DNA of 23,169 bases from a virus. Within the stretch, counting starts at the first letter, position 1, and each line of letters opens with the position of its first letter. The stretch covers positions 1-23,169 of the IMG/VR virus record IMGVR_UViG_3300007559_000025. The stretch is one strand, 5' to 3'. The translations under genes were made by a program, and so were the position numbers. Positions 1-8,627 of this stretch are shown piece after piece. The notes under the pieces are model-generated. The model was not told the DNA's origin and did not search any database. It saw only the letters and a program-made list of their open reading frames with translations.

Positions 1-45
1 AGTTTATTGGCAGAGCAATTTGACCAAATAACTGCACGACTTTAA
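1..45 (+). CDS. C-terminal end of upstream gene (possible scaffold), partial
   Basis: Frame 1 is open from the first base and ends at TAA (43-45), reading SLLAEQFDQITARL. The peptide is helix-like, with hydrophobic and charged residues alternating. In tailed phages the gene just before the major capsid gene is usually the scaffolding protein, whose C-terminus is helical, so that is the positional guess. Only 14 residues are visible, so neither family nor function can be shown from sequence. The 19-nt gap to the capsid gene holds the capsid RBS. Confidence 0.4.
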   Translation, partial: SLLAEQFDQITARL

Positions 46-64
46 TTGATATAGGAGAATTATT

Positions 65-1066
65 ATGGCATTTGCCAATTCCAGTATCAGCGACATCATT
101 GCGACCAACATTCAAAGCCGTACTGGTGAGTTAGCTGATAACGTCACAAACAACAACGCCCTTTTGCGCAGACTCAAAGACCGTGGAAATGTGAAGACAT
201 TTTCAGGCGGTAATGTGATCTTGCAAGAGATTATGTACACCGACAGCACAACTAATAACACGAATTCTTATTCAGGTTATGAAGTGCTGAACGTCTCACA
301 AAACAGCCCTATCAGTTCTGCTCAGTTCAGCATTACCCAATACGCTGCCGCTGTGTCCATCTCTGGCTTAGAAATGATCCAGAACTCGGGCAAAGAGGCT
401 ATTATTGATCTGCTTGACGGACGCATGATGGTTGCCGAGGCACAATTGGCTAACCGCATTGGCGCTGACATCTACACAGATGGCACAGGCAATAGCGGCA
501 AAAACATTACGGGTTTGGGCGCAGCAGTTCCTGATGCACCTACAACTGGTACTTACGGTGGCATTAACCGTGCGAACTACAGCTTCTGGCGTTCAAGCAA
601 GTATTCTGGCGTGACTGATGGCGGTTCTGCTGTTTCGGCTTCAAACATCCAATCTTATATGGATTCTTTGGCTGTTCAGTTGATTCGTGGCACAGACAAG
701 CCTGACTTGATCGTTGCCGATAGTAACTACTACCGTTTGTATTTGCAGTCTATGCAATCCATTCAGCGTGTTACTGATGGTGGCAATTCCACTCAAGGCG
801 CTGGTTTTGCTTCATTGAAATACTATGGCGCTGGCATGGCATCTGATGTTGTGCTTGACGGTGGTATCGGTTCAGCCGCTACTGCAAACCATATGTGGTT
901 CTTAAACACCAAATATTTGATGTTCCGTCCCCACGTTGACCGCAACTTTGTGCCTATTGGTGGTGAGCGTCAAGCCGTCAACCAAGACGCAATTGTTAAG
1001 TTGATTGGTTGGGCTGGTAACTTAACTAGCTCAGGCCCACAGTTCTGTGGCGTTCTGATCGCTTAA
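65..1066 (+). CDS. major capsid protein
   Basis: The 333-residue product forms the icosahedral shell and is expected to have the HK97 fold. It opens with MAFANSSISDIIATNIQSR, then an N-arm with NNALLRRLKDRG and SGGNVILQEI, and ends with DRNFVPIGGERQAVNQDAIVKLIGWAGN. I recognise this pattern from a widespread phage major capsid family of proteobacterial phages. GTDKPDLIVADSNYYRLYLQSMQ in the middle and the NHMWFLNTKYLMFRPH stretch are also typical; no maturation protease gene is visible nearby. The start is supported by AGGAGA at 53-58, 6 nt upstream. It heads the visible late operon, and the small genes that follow fit capsid decoration or head completion. The identification rests on remembered family pattern, not a search. 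Confidence 0.9.
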   Translation: MAFANSSISDIIATNIQSRTGELADNVTNNNALLRRLKDRGNVKTFSGGNVILQEIMYTDSTTNNTNSYSGYEVLNVSQNSPISSAQFSITQYAAAVSISGLEMIQNSGKEAIIDLLDGRMMVAEAQLANRIGADIYTDGTGNSGKNITGLGAAVPDAPTTGTYGGINRANYSFWRSSKYSGVTDGGSAVSASNIQSYMDSLAVQLIRGTDKPDLIVADSNYYRLYLQSMQSIQRVTDGGNSTQGAGFASLKYYGAGMASDVVLDGGIGSAATANHMWFLNTKYLMFRPHVDRNFVPIGGERQAVNQDAIVKLIGWAGNLTSSGPQFCGVLIA

Positions 1067-1080
1067 AGGAGTATGTAATC

Positions 1081-1377
1081 ATGGCATATACAATCACCCC
1101 CCTCATTGGTATCGACTTTAATAATACAGTCACTACCAACTTAAACAGCGCTGGCACGGCAGTTCCTACCTTTGGCCCTTTGGGTGCTGAAGTATTTGGC
1201 TCTGACGGTAAGATTTATGTATTGGCTCAAGCCAACGCATCTATCCCTGCCTCAACAGCCGTTTGCACTGTCAACGCAACCACATTCTTGGTCACAGCTT
1301 CAGGCGGCTCATACAGCTCGCCCGCAGTTGCCCTAGTTAGTGGTGACACTGCATGGTTCTCTAAAGCATCTGTGTAA
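1081..1377 (+). CDS. small capsid-associated protein (decoration candidate)
   Basis: A 98-residue protein rich in Ala, Thr, Ser and Val, with almost no charge, and predicted to be mostly beta. No signal peptide or membrane segment is evident. AAGGAG at 1067-1072 gives a strong RBS. It sits 14 nt after the capsid stop and directly before a rho-independent terminator, so it is co-transcribed with the capsid gene and likely made in high amount. Small beta proteins in this position often decorate the capsid surface. I recognise no specific family; decoration is inferred from position and composition only. Confidence 0.6.
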   Translation: MAYTITPLIGIDFNNTVTTNLNSAGTAVPTFGPLGAEVFGSDGKIYVLAQANASIPASTAVCTVNATTFLVTASGGSYSSPAVALVSGDTAWFSKASV

Positions 1378-1381
1378 AAAT

Positions 1382-1412
1382 AAAAGGGGCGGCATAAAAA
1401 CCGCCTCTTTTT
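1382..1412 (+). terminator. rho-independent terminator after the capsid genes
   Basis: AGGGGCGG (1385-1392) pairs with CCGCCTCT (1401-1408), with one G-T wobble, across the loop CATAAAAA. Flanking A (1382-1384) and T (1409-1411) runs extend the stem, and the T tract continues to 1412. It lies between two head genes, so it probably acts as a partial terminator that keeps capsid mRNA higher than that of the genes downstream. No clear promoter is seen just after it. Confidence 0.8.
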
Positions 1413-1427
1413 AATTAAGGAACTAAT

Positions 1428-1790
1428 ATGGCTATTCCCTCACGAATTCTTGGCGCTGGTAACTCGCCTTTGTCCACAGTCTCTATCGCTGGCGATGGCG
1501 CTGTTGGCATTGTGGCATTGGGTTCAACTGCCGCTACTGCAACGCAATTGTCTGCGGTGTTCAACACAATCACAACTTCATCTGCTTCTACGGGCGTTAA
1601 ATTGCCTCCAACAGAAGCGGGCGCATTGGTTGGTATTCGTAATGATTCGGGTCAAACAATTTCTGTTTACCCTTACAATACAAGCTCAACCATCAATGCA
1701 GCAGCTTCATCTGTTACATTGGCAACAGCAAAGAGTATGATTCTTTTTGCTCCAAGCGCAACAACTTGGGCATCCGTCACTTCAGCTTAA
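1428..1790 (+). CDS. small Ala/Ser/Thr-rich virion protein candidate
   Basis: A 120-residue protein low in charge and rich in Ala, Ser and Thr (for example VALGSTAATATQLSAVFNTITT), with a beta-like C-terminal half containing VGIRNDSGQTISVYPY. That segment resembles small phage head or fibre modules that pack as beta sandwiches. TAAGG at 1416-1420, 7 nt before the ATG, is the RBS. It begins just after the terminator at 1382-1412 and precedes the neck genes. A second decoration or head-associated protein is the best positional guess, but I cannot name a family. Confidence 0.6.
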   Translation: MAIPSRILGAGNSPLSTVSIAGDGAVGIVALGSTAATATQLSAVFNTITTSSASTGVKLPPTEAGALVGIRNDSGQTISVYPYNTSSTINAAASSVTLATAKSMILFAPSATTWASVTSA

Positions 1791-1807
1791 TCCCCACAGG
1801 ATAAAAA

Positions 1808-2338
1808 ATGGCACTAGATTCCGATATTGCAAACGCAGATACGCATCTGCACGTTGAGTTTTATACATTTGATAAAGCACCGTACAAAGACACCCCGTTT
1901 GTGCGAATTATGGTTCCAGGCGATAAGTACAACATCATCGAACAACCCGTTCGTGATGACCATAAAGAGCGCTTTCCCCGTCAATGGTTGCACTATCAAA
2001 TGCAAAACTCAGAAGGTGGGCCGATCATTGGCACAACTTTGCAAAATTGGCATCTAGATCGCCCTGAAGAATTTACAGACAGTCAAATGGCTGAACTGCA
2101 AATTCTAAAGTTTCAAACTGTTGAGCAAGTTGCTACGGCAAGCGATGCTCAACTACAGCGTGTCGGAATGGGCGCTGTTGGGTTGCGTGAAAAGGCAAGA
2201 GCTTATCTGCTAAGACGCAATCAAAGTGAAAGTTCATTTGAATTAGAGCAAACCCGTTCTGAGTTAAAAGAATTGCAAGAGCAAATGAAAGCCTTGTTGT
2301 CTGAAAAAACACGAGGCCGCCCTAAAAAAGAGGTCTAA
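1808..2338 (+). CDS. head-region protein with hairpin-helix and coiled coil
   Basis: The 176-residue protein has an N-terminal beta-rich part (about 10-85) with FVRIMVPGDKYNIIEQPV, then TVEQVATASDAQLQRVGMGAVGLREKARAYL (about 104-134), which looks like a helix-hairpin-helix unit. A coiled coil follows (about 139-168), and the end is basic, RGRPKKEV, resembling an AT-hook core. These parts suggest a virion or assembly protein that touches DNA or other head proteins. It lies between capsid-associated genes and the adaptor candidate; the next gene starts 3 nt after its stop. Molecular function is not established, and the DNA-binding idea is inference from the hairpin and basic tail. Confidence 0.65.
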   Translation: MALDSDIANADTHLHVEFYTFDKAPYKDTPFVRIMVPGDKYNIIEQPVRDDHKERFPRQWLHYQMQNSEGGPIIGTTLQNWHLDRPEEFTDSQMAELQILKFQTVEQVATASDAQLQRVGMGAVGLREKARAYLLRRNQSESSFELEQTRSELKELQEQMKALLSEKTRGRPKKEV

Positions 2339-2341
2339 ATT

Positions 2342-3253
2342 ATGTCTAGCACTATGCTTCAGTTAGTGCAGCAAGTTACCAATGAATTAGGCGTGACAAC
2401 ACCGACAAGTGTTGCTGGAAATACTAATCAAGACGTTATCCAAATTCTTGCGTTAATGAACGCAAGTGGATACGAATTCTTGCGCAAACACCCTTGGCGA
2501 ACTCTTACAAAGCAAAAGCAGTTTTACACTGAATATTTAACCACTACAGGCACATGGAGTAGTAGTGGAACAACCATAACAGGTATCCCATCCACAACGG
2601 GTTTGGATAGCACCTACATGGTGGTTGGCACGGGGATCGACCAAAACACTTTTATTACAACGGTGGACTCAGGCACATCCGTCACCATAGATAGAAGAAC
2701 AACCGCTGCGGGAACTAACGCAACCATATACTTTCAGAAGATGAAGTATGCGTTTCCTAGCGACTATGAGGCCATCATCCCAAGGACAATGTGGGATAAA
2801 GACAAGCATTGGGAAATGTTAGGCCCTGAAGATGCCCAACAATGGGAGTGGTTATTGTCAGGATACATTGCAACAGGCCCACGGATTCGGTGGCGTTTGT
2901 TTAGCAAGTATTTCCAAATATGGCCTGGCTTCTCTAACGCTGAATTCTTGGGTTACGAGTACCGTGCAAATTCTTGGGCAAATAGTGCCGCAGATATTCC
3001 CAAAACATCGTTTACGGTTGACACTGATACTTGCATTTATCCTGACCGTTTGATGGTTCTTTGCACCAAGCTCAAATATTTTGAGGCTAAGGGGTTTGAC
3101 ACAACGGCAATGTATCGCAACTATTTGGAAGAAATGGAAGCGGCAATTGCTTTGGATATGTCTGCGGCTAACTTGTCGTTTGCACCAAGGCCAGGAACAA
3201 TTTTAGTGGGATACGACAATATCCCTGATAGTGGATATGGGGCATCACCGTAA
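2342..3253 (+). CDS. head-tail adaptor-like neck protein (P22 gp4-type position)
   Basis: A 303-residue protein with a helical N-terminus (MLQLVQQVTNELGV, ILALMNASGYEFLRKHPWRTLTKQK), a middle beta insertion rich in Thr/Gly (about 62-130), and a C-terminal helical part (YPDRLMVLCTKLKYFEAKG...YLEEMEAAIALDMSA). The helical frame split by a beta insert, together with its place between capsid genes and a gp10-like protein, fits the adaptor that joins portal to tail in podoviruses. FPSDYEAIIPRTMWDK is a common feature of such proteins as I remember them. Its stop overlaps the next start by one base (TAATG). Confidence in a structural role is high; the exact adaptor assignment is moderate. Confidence 0.65.
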   Translation: MSSTMLQLVQQVTNELGVTTPTSVAGNTNQDVIQILALMNASGYEFLRKHPWRTLTKQKQFYTEYLTTTGTWSSSGTTITGIPSTTGLDSTYMVVGTGIDQNTFITTVDSGTSVTIDRRTTAAGTNATIYFQKMKYAFPSDYEAIIPRTMWDKDKHWEMLGPEDAQQWEWLLSGYIATGPRIRWRLFSKYFQIWPGFSNAEFLGYEYRANSWANSAADIPKTSFTVDTDTCIYPDRLMVLCTKLKYFEAKGFDTTAMYRNYLEEMEAAIALDMSAANLSFAPRPGTILVGYDNIPDSGYGASP

Positions 3254-4797
3254 TGCCAAAAATTGCCCAAAGGACTGCCGCTAATGTAGCGAGTATTCCA
3301 GCGCCCGTTGGCGGTTGGAACGTGCGTGATTCATTGGCAAATATGTCACCAACTGATGCGGTGACGATGAATAATTTTTTTCCAACTGTGTCAAGTGTGA
3401 ACTTGCGTGGTGGATACAGTAAGTGGTCAACGGGCATTACAGGTCAAGTTGAAACGCTGATGGCGTATGAAACGGGGACTGTAAGCAAATTGTTTGGCAT
3501 TGCTGATGGCAAAATATACAACTGCACAACCCAAGGCGCTGTTGGCGCTGCTGAAAAAACGGGGTTAACCAATAGCCGTTTTGAGCATATCAACGTCACA
3601 ACTGCGGGAGGAAGTTTCCTTTACGCTTGCAATGGCGTTGATGACCCATTGCTTTATAACGGCACAACTTGGGCAAGTATCAACGCATCAAGTTCACCAA
3701 TTGCAATCACGGGCGTAACCACAAACAAACTGAACAATGTCACATTGTTTAAAAACCGTGTGTGGTTTATTGAAAAAGATAGTTTAAAAGCATGGTATTT
3801 GCCAACTAACTCAGTTGGTGGCGCTGCCGAGGTTTTAGACCTAAGTTCTATTGCCCGAATGGGTGGATACATTGTTTCTGTTAGTGCATGGACAATTGAC
3901 GCTGGTTATGGCGTTGACGACAACCTTGTGTTTGTAACGTCACAGGGCGAGATTATTGTTTATCGAGGCACTGACCCTTCATCTGCAAGCACATGGGCTT
4001 TAGCGGGCGTTTGGAAGCTAGGAGCACCCGTTTCTAGGCGTTGTTTGTACAAGTACGGTGGCGACCTACTAATTTTAAATTTAGACGGTTTGTTGCCATT
4101 AGCTTCAGCATTGCAATCAAGCCGACTTGACCCAAGGGTTAATTTATCTGACAAGATTCAAGGCGCTATTACTGCGGCAACAACGCTTTACCAAAACTCA
4201 TTTGGTTGGGCTTTGCTTTATCACGCTAAAAAAAGTGCTTTGTGGATCAACGTGCCTGTTGGCCTTGGTACACAAGAGCAATTTGTGATGAACACCATTA
4301 CAAAGTCATGGACAAGATTCACGGGATGGAGTGCTAATTGTTGGGAAACATTTAACGATGATCCTTATTTTGGTGGCAATGGATATGTTGCTTTGGCGTG
4401 GGAGGGCTACGTTGACGATATAAACGACATCAATGCAGTTGCATTGCAAGCCTTTAATTATTATGAAAGCCGTGGCGTAAAGAAATACTTTACACGGGCA
4501 AGACCATCAATTTTCACAGATGGCAACCCCGCCATTTTGGTTGGTATGAATGTCGATTTTGACGTTTCAGACACAACAGGAAGTCTAAACTTTAGCCCAA
4601 CAACTTATGGTTTGTGGGACACATCTGTGTGGGATAACTCATTATGGGCGGGTGGCACAATTATCACGAACAATTGGCAAGGCGTTACGGGCATTGGCTA
4701 CTGTGCGGGTATTCAGCTAAAATCAGCGTCACAGGGCTTGCAAATTGAGTGGGCCTCAACCGATGTGGTTTTCCAACAAGGATGGGCTGGCATATGA
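3253..4797 (+). CDS. P22 gp10-like DNA-stabilization/tail hub protein
   Basis: The 514-residue protein begins with PVGGWNVRDSLANMSPTDAVTMNNFFPT and LRGGYSKW, a signature I know from phage stabilization proteins related to P22 gp10, which plug the portal-tail channel and hold packaged DNA in. Repeated beta strands with FGIADGKIYNCT, FLYACNGVDDPLLYNG and VTSQGEIIVYRGTDP look like blades of a beta propeller. The C-terminal part (from about 420) has several Trp-rich strands (YGLWDTSVWDNSLW). It overlaps the adaptor by one base and the GNAT-like gene by an ATGA, so the neck genes are translationally coupled. Confidence 0.75.
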   Translation: MPKIAQRTAANVASIPAPVGGWNVRDSLANMSPTDAVTMNNFFPTVSSVNLRGGYSKWSTGITGQVETLMAYETGTVSKLFGIADGKIYNCTTQGAVGAAEKTGLTNSRFEHINVTTAGGSFLYACNGVDDPLLYNGTTWASINASSSPIAITGVTTNKLNNVTLFKNRVWFIEKDSLKAWYLPTNSVGGAAEVLDLSSIARMGGYIVSVSAWTIDAGYGVDDNLVFVTSQGEIIVYRGTDPSSASTWALAGVWKLGAPVSRRCLYKYGGDLLILNLDGLLPLASALQSSRLDPRVNLSDKIQGAITAATTLYQNSFGWALLYHAKKSALWINVPVGLGTQEQFVMNTITKSWTRFTGWSANCWETFNDDPYFGGNGYVALAWEGYVDDINDINAVALQAFNYYESRGVKKYFTRARPSIFTDGNPAILVGMNVDFDVSDTTGSLNFSPTTYGLWDTSVWDNSLWAGGTIITNNWQGVTGIGYCAGIQLKSASQGLQIEWASTDVVFQQGWAGI

Positions 4798-5231
4798 ACG
4801 CAAAGATGGAAAAATTTGCAGATGTTTCAGCCGAAGCCGTTGTGCTTATTGGTAAACATTGGACTGAACTTTATGGCAATGCCAACCTAAAAAGTGATTT
4901 GGGTGGCATGATTGAGCTAGAAAGAACGGGCAATTTTGCATACTTTACTTTGCGCACCGAAACGGGTGAATTAGCGGGTCATGCGGGTTTTATGGTGTTT
5001 AGATCGCCTTTTTATGGCGCAATGCAAGCACTAGACGTTTTTTATTATGTACTGCCTGAGCATCGGGGCGGTCTTGGAATTTGCAAACTGCTCAAGTTAG
5101 CGGGGCAAATGCTCAAAGTTAATGGTGTTAGTCAAATCATGATTAGCCACAAGAAAAATCAAGATTTGAGCGTTTTGCTTCAAAGAGCAAACTATGAGCC
5201 ATCAGGCGAAACATACGAATTTAAGGAATAA
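4794..5231 (+). CDS. GNAT-fold acetyltransferase-like protein
   Basis: A 145-residue protein with the GNAT layout: an N-terminal helix pair, strands FAYFTLRTETGELAGHAGFMVF, then LDVFYYVLPEHRGGLGICKLLKLAGQML, and a last segment with LLQRANYEPSGETYEF. HRGGLG fills the acetyl-CoA pyrophosphate loop (usual form R/Q-x-x-G-x-G), with His in place of Arg/Gln. Enzymes of this fold move an acetyl group to an amine; phages often carry GNAT-like proteins beside tail and internal virion genes, where their substrate is unknown. I chose the ATG at 4794 because it overlaps the upstream stop (ATGA) and has AAGGA at 4778-4782. An in-frame ATG further upstream (4749) would overlap gp10 by 49 nt and is less likely. 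Confidence 0.75.
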   Translation: MNAKMEKFADVSAEAVVLIGKHWTELYGNANLKSDLGGMIELERTGNFAYFTLRTETGELAGHAGFMVFRSPFYGAMQALDVFYYVLPEHRGGLGICKLLKLAGQMLKVNGVSQIMISHKKNQDLSVLLQRANYEPSGETYEFKE

Positions 5232-5233
5232 AC

Positions 5234-8200
5234 ATGGCTTTCTTATGCCCCCAACCATCTGCGCCCGCAACGCCTGATTATGCGGCTGCCGCTACTGCTC
5301 AAGGCACAGCAAACAAAGAAACAGCGCTTCTACAAGGTTATTTAAACAACCCTAACGTCAAAGGCCCGTTAGGTGGTCAAACCGTTACGTTTGATCCTGT
5401 TACAAATCAACCCACGATTACGCAAAACTTAACAGGAACGGCACAAAATACGTTGGATGCGCAACAACGTGTGCAATTAGGAATGGCAAACCTTGGTGAG
5501 CAAGGTCTTGCAAGTGCATCAAAAATTATTAGTAAGCCTTTTGAATACACAGGGCCAGCGGGGATTTTCTCACTTGCTGATGCAGGGAAAATTCAAGGCG
5601 CACCCGATTTGACGGGAATGGGCAAAGCCACGGGTGGTTTTACAGGCACAACAGCGGTTGGTAATGCTGTTGGCGATAAAGCACAAGGCTCAATGTTTGG
5701 CTTTGGTGGCACTGCTAGCGGCATGGGTGGTTATGGTACGGCAACGGGTAATGTTGCAAGTGGTCAAGCACTAGGTTCTGTTGCTAACGGTGTTGCACAA
5801 GGCGCTGTTACTAATGGCACGGCACAAGGCACTATAAATAATCCACAAGCTACCGCCAATTTTCAAGGTGGTCAAGCCCAAGGCGCAATGTTTGGTTTTG
5901 GTGGAACTGCTCAAGGTAATTTTCAAGGTGGCACGGCAACGGGTGGCGTAACAGGCCCAACTTTGCAACAAACTTATGGCGATTATGGAACTGTTCAAGG
6001 TGGCCCTGATTTGGGCGGTTATGGTTCTGCCTCATCAATTGGAGCAAATCAATATGGATTATCCCAAGGCGATGTTGGGGCAAATCAATATGGTTTAGCC
6101 CAAGGTAATCTTACGGGTGGTCAATTTGGATCAGCCGCTAACACTACTGCGGCAAATCAATACGGTTTAGCTCAAGGAACTGTTACAGGCAATCAATTTG
6201 GTCAAGCTCAAGGTAATGTTGCGGGCGATCAATTTGGTTTAGCTCAAGGAAATGTTGCCGCAGATCAATACGGTTTGGCGGGCGGTATAAACGCTAATCA
6301 ATATGGCTTGGCAAAAGGAGGCGTTCAAGGTGTCAACTTGCAACAATCCATTGGAAATATTGGTCAAATCAATCAAAACCTAAACCCTAATAATTATCTT
6401 TCTACCAACCAATTAGACTTGAGGAATGTTGCTCAAATGCCCGTTAATGCGGGTACTACGGGGCAAGCGGCAATCATGTCACGGCTTGCGCCTCAATTGG
6501 AACGTCAGCAAAAAGCTACTGCTCAAAACTTGGCAAATCAAGGTTTGGTGGCGGGTGGTGAGGCATACACCAATGCAATGCGAGATCAAAGCCAACAGCA
6601 AAATGACTTGTTAACTCAAGCGGCTTTGCAAGGAATTGGTTTAGATACTGCGGCAAATCAACAGGGCTTTAGTCAAGCCTTGGCTGCGGGTCAATTTGGA
6701 AATCTTGGGCAACAACAAAACTTTGGAAGTGCTTTGGCGGCTCAACAAGCACAAAATGCGGCTCAAGGTCAGGGGTTTAACCAACAATTGCAATCAGGCC
6801 AATTTGGTAATCAAGCGCAGTTGGCAAGTTTTGGTGTTAATTTGCAAAACCAACAAGCACAAAATCAAGCAATTGCCCAAAATTATGGTCAAGGTTTAAG
6901 TGCGCAACAATTAACAAATCAATCTGTTGCACAAAACTTTGGTCAAGGTTTAGCAGCTCAACAAGCCGCAAATGCGGCTATTGCTCAAAACTATAGTCAG
7001 GCAATGAATTCTCAGCAAGCTGCCAATCAAGCAGTCACACAGAATTACGGTCAAGCAATGTCGTCACAACAAGCTGCAAACCAAGCAGTTGCTCAAAACT
7101 TTGGGCAAGGTTTGGCTGCATCCAATGCAACAAATGCGGCTATCAATCAAAACTTTGGTCAGGGATTGGCGGCTCAACAAGCGCAAAACACAGCAGTTGC
7201 TCAGAACTTTGGTCAGGGCATAACTGCGCAAAATGCCGCTAATGCGTCCGTGGCTCAAAACTTTGGTCAAGGCATGACCGCTTCTAATGCGGCAAATGCA
7301 GCGCTTGCGCAAAATCAAAATACTGCATTGCAACAACAAGCGGCTGCAAACCAAGCCCAAGCGCAACAATATGCGCAAGCGCAAGGTAATGCACAATTTG
7401 CCAATCAAGCTCAATTAGCGGGATTTGGTGCAAATCTGCAAAATCAACAAGCGCAAAACCAAGCTATTGCTCAAAATTCAGCTCAAGGATTAGCGCAACA
7501 ACAAGCAGCTAATGCGGCAATAAGTCAAAACTATGGTCAAAACTTGCAAAGTCAGCAAGCTATCAATGCCGCAATTGCTCAAAATTACCAACAAGGTATG
7601 GGAACACAAGCGGCTCAAAATCAAGCGGCTGCGCAGAATTTTGGTCAAAACGTAACTGCTCAACAATTGGCAAACCAAGCGGTTGCGCAAAACTTTGGTC
7701 AAAACGTAACCAATCAACAATTATCAAACGCTGCCGTTGCCCAAAACTTTGGTCAAAATGTGACTAATCAGCAACTTGGAAATCAAGCTACACAGCAAAA
7801 TTTCAACAATGCGATGGCTACTCAACAAGCTCAAAATCAAGCTGTTGCGCAAAACTTTGGTCAAAACTTGTCTGCAACGCAATTAGGCAATCAAGTTATA
7901 AACCAAAATTACCAACAGAATTTGCAATCACAAGAAGCAATCAACCGAGCAGCGGCACAGAACTTTAGTCAGAATGTAACAACCCAACAACTTGCAAATG
8001 CGGCTGCGGCTCAAAACTATCAACAAGGCATGGGTACGCAATCAGCGCAAAACCAAGCACTTGCTCAGAATCAAGCCATTGCCGCACAACAACAACAATT
8101 GGCTAATGCTGCAGTGCTTCAGCAGTACAACCAAAATCTTGGAAGTGCGCAGTTTAGTAACAATGCGGCTTTACAAGATTTACAAGCAAAACTGCAATTA

Positions 8201-8623
8201 CGCAATCAACCTTTGAATGAAATCACGGGTTTGATGAGTGGCTCACAATTGCAAATGCCACAGTTCCAAGGCTACAACCCAACCAATATTGCCCCCGCCC
8301 CCGTGTTTGCGGGTGCGCAAGCGCAAGGTGCGGCTAATATGCAGAATTATGGTATTGCGCAATCGGGTGCTAATGCCACAACAAGCGGATTGTTTAGCCT
8401 TGCGGGTGCGGCAGCTCCGTTTATGTTCTCTGATCGCAAACTAAAGTCAAACATTGAGCGCATTGGCACTCATAAACTTGGAATCGGTCTTTATGAATAT
8501 GACATCTTTGGAGAACGTCAACAAGGCGTAATGGCAGATGAGGCCGAGAAAGTCATGCCTGAAGCAGTTGTGACGCACCCAAGTGGTTACAAAATGGTCA
8601 ACTACGGTTTATTGAACGGGTAA
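5234..8623 (+). CDS. giant Gln/Ala/Gly repeat virion protein with C-terminal S74 chaperone domain
   Basis: The 1129-residue protein has a unique N-terminus (1-125), a Gly-rich region with loose GxAxG repeats (about 130-260), eight 12-residue repeats (272-366), a linker, and 28 in-phase 18-residue units (474-977). The C-terminus (1066-1129) begins SDRKLKSNIERIG and contains QGVMADEAEKVMPEAV and GYKMVNYG. This is the peptidase S74 intramolecular chaperone of endosialidases and fibres, which helps trimer folding and then cleaves itself off before the Ser of SDRKLK. The protein is therefore probably trimeric and part of the virion. The repeats suggest a long shaft: fibre, needle or ejected tube. 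Position before the two ejection-type genes leaves both fibre and internal protein open. Confidence 0.8.
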   Translation: MAFLCPQPSAPATPDYAAAATAQGTANKETALLQGYLNNPNVKGPLGGQTVTFDPVTNQPTITQNLTGTAQNTLDAQQRVQLGMANLGEQGLASASKIISKPFEYTGPAGIFSLADAGKIQGAPDLTGMGKATGGFTGTTAVGNAVGDKAQGSMFGFGGTASGMGGYGTATGNVASGQALGSVANGVAQGAVTNGTAQGTINNPQATANFQGGQAQGAMFGFGGTAQGNFQGGTATGGVTGPTLQQTYGDYGTVQGGPDLGGYGSASSIGANQYGLSQGDVGANQYGLAQGNLTGGQFGSAANTTAANQYGLAQGTVTGNQFGQAQGNVAGDQFGLAQGNVAADQYGLAGGINANQYGLAKGGVQGVNLQQSIGNIGQINQNLNPNNYLSTNQLDLRNVAQMPVNAGTTGQAAIMSRLAPQLERQQKATAQNLANQGLVAGGEAYTNAMRDQSQQQNDLLTQAALQGIGLDTAANQQGFSQALAAGQFGNLGQQQNFGSALAAQQAQNAAQGQGFNQQLQSGQFGNQAQLASFGVNLQNQQAQNQAIAQNYGQGLSAQQLTNQSVAQNFGQGLAAQQAANAAIAQNYSQAMNSQQAANQAVTQNYGQAMSSQQAANQAVAQNFGQGLAASNATNAAINQNFGQGLAAQQAQNTAVAQNFGQGITAQNAANASVAQNFGQGMTASNAANAALAQNQNTALQQQAAANQAQAQQYAQAQGNAQFANQAQLAGFGANLQNQQAQNQAIAQNSAQGLAQQQAANAAISQNYGQNLQSQQAINAAIAQNYQQGMGTQAAQNQAAAQNFGQNVTAQQLANQAVAQNFGQNVTNQQLSNAAVAQNFGQNVTNQQLGNQATQQNFNNAMATQQAQNQAVAQNFGQNLSATQLGNQVINQNYQQNLQSQEAINRAAAQNFSQNVTTQQLANAAAAQNYQQGMGTQSAQNQALAQNQAIAAQQQQLANAAVLQQYNQNLGSAQFSNNAALQDLQAKLQLRNQPLNEITGLMSGSQLQMPQFQGYNPTNIAPAPVFAGAQAQGAANMQNYGIAQSGANATTSGLFSLAGAAAPFMFSDRKLKSNIERIGTHKLGIGLYEYDIFGERQQGVMADEAEKVMPEAVVTHPSGYKMVNYGLLNG
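6047..6331 (+). repeat. eight tandem 12-residue (36-nt) repeats in the giant protein gene
   Basis: Residues 272-366 repeat the pattern (N/D)Q(Y/F)GLAQGNVxG: eight units, seven of 12 residues and one of 11. The DNA units are about 36 nt and have drifted, so this is an old tandem expansion under selection at protein level. It is a different period and composition from the 18-residue array downstream. Confidence 0.85.
6653..8164 (+). repeat. 28 in-phase 18-residue (54-nt) repeats
   Basis: From 6653 to 8164 (1512 nt) the protein keeps an exact 18-residue register with no indel. A typical unit reads AVAQNFGQGLAAQQAANQ; about 20 units are close matches and the outer ones are degenerate. A larger duplication lies inside: the blocks starting near 6800 and 7394 (QFxNQAQLAxFGxNLQNQQ) are 594 nt apart, which is 11 units. 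This shows growth by both single-unit and multi-unit duplication. Confidence 0.85.
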
Positions 8624-8627
8624 AAAC

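Noticed and set aside
7064-7720. Long antisense frames opposite the repeat array (116 and 76 residues)
   Set aside because: They mirror the 54-nt repeats and consist of Leu/Arg/Cys-rich low-complexity text with no RBS; they are shadows of the 18-residue repeats.
6047-8164. CRISPR-like array
   Set aside because: The repeats are continuous coding units of 36 and 54 nt with no unique spacers.
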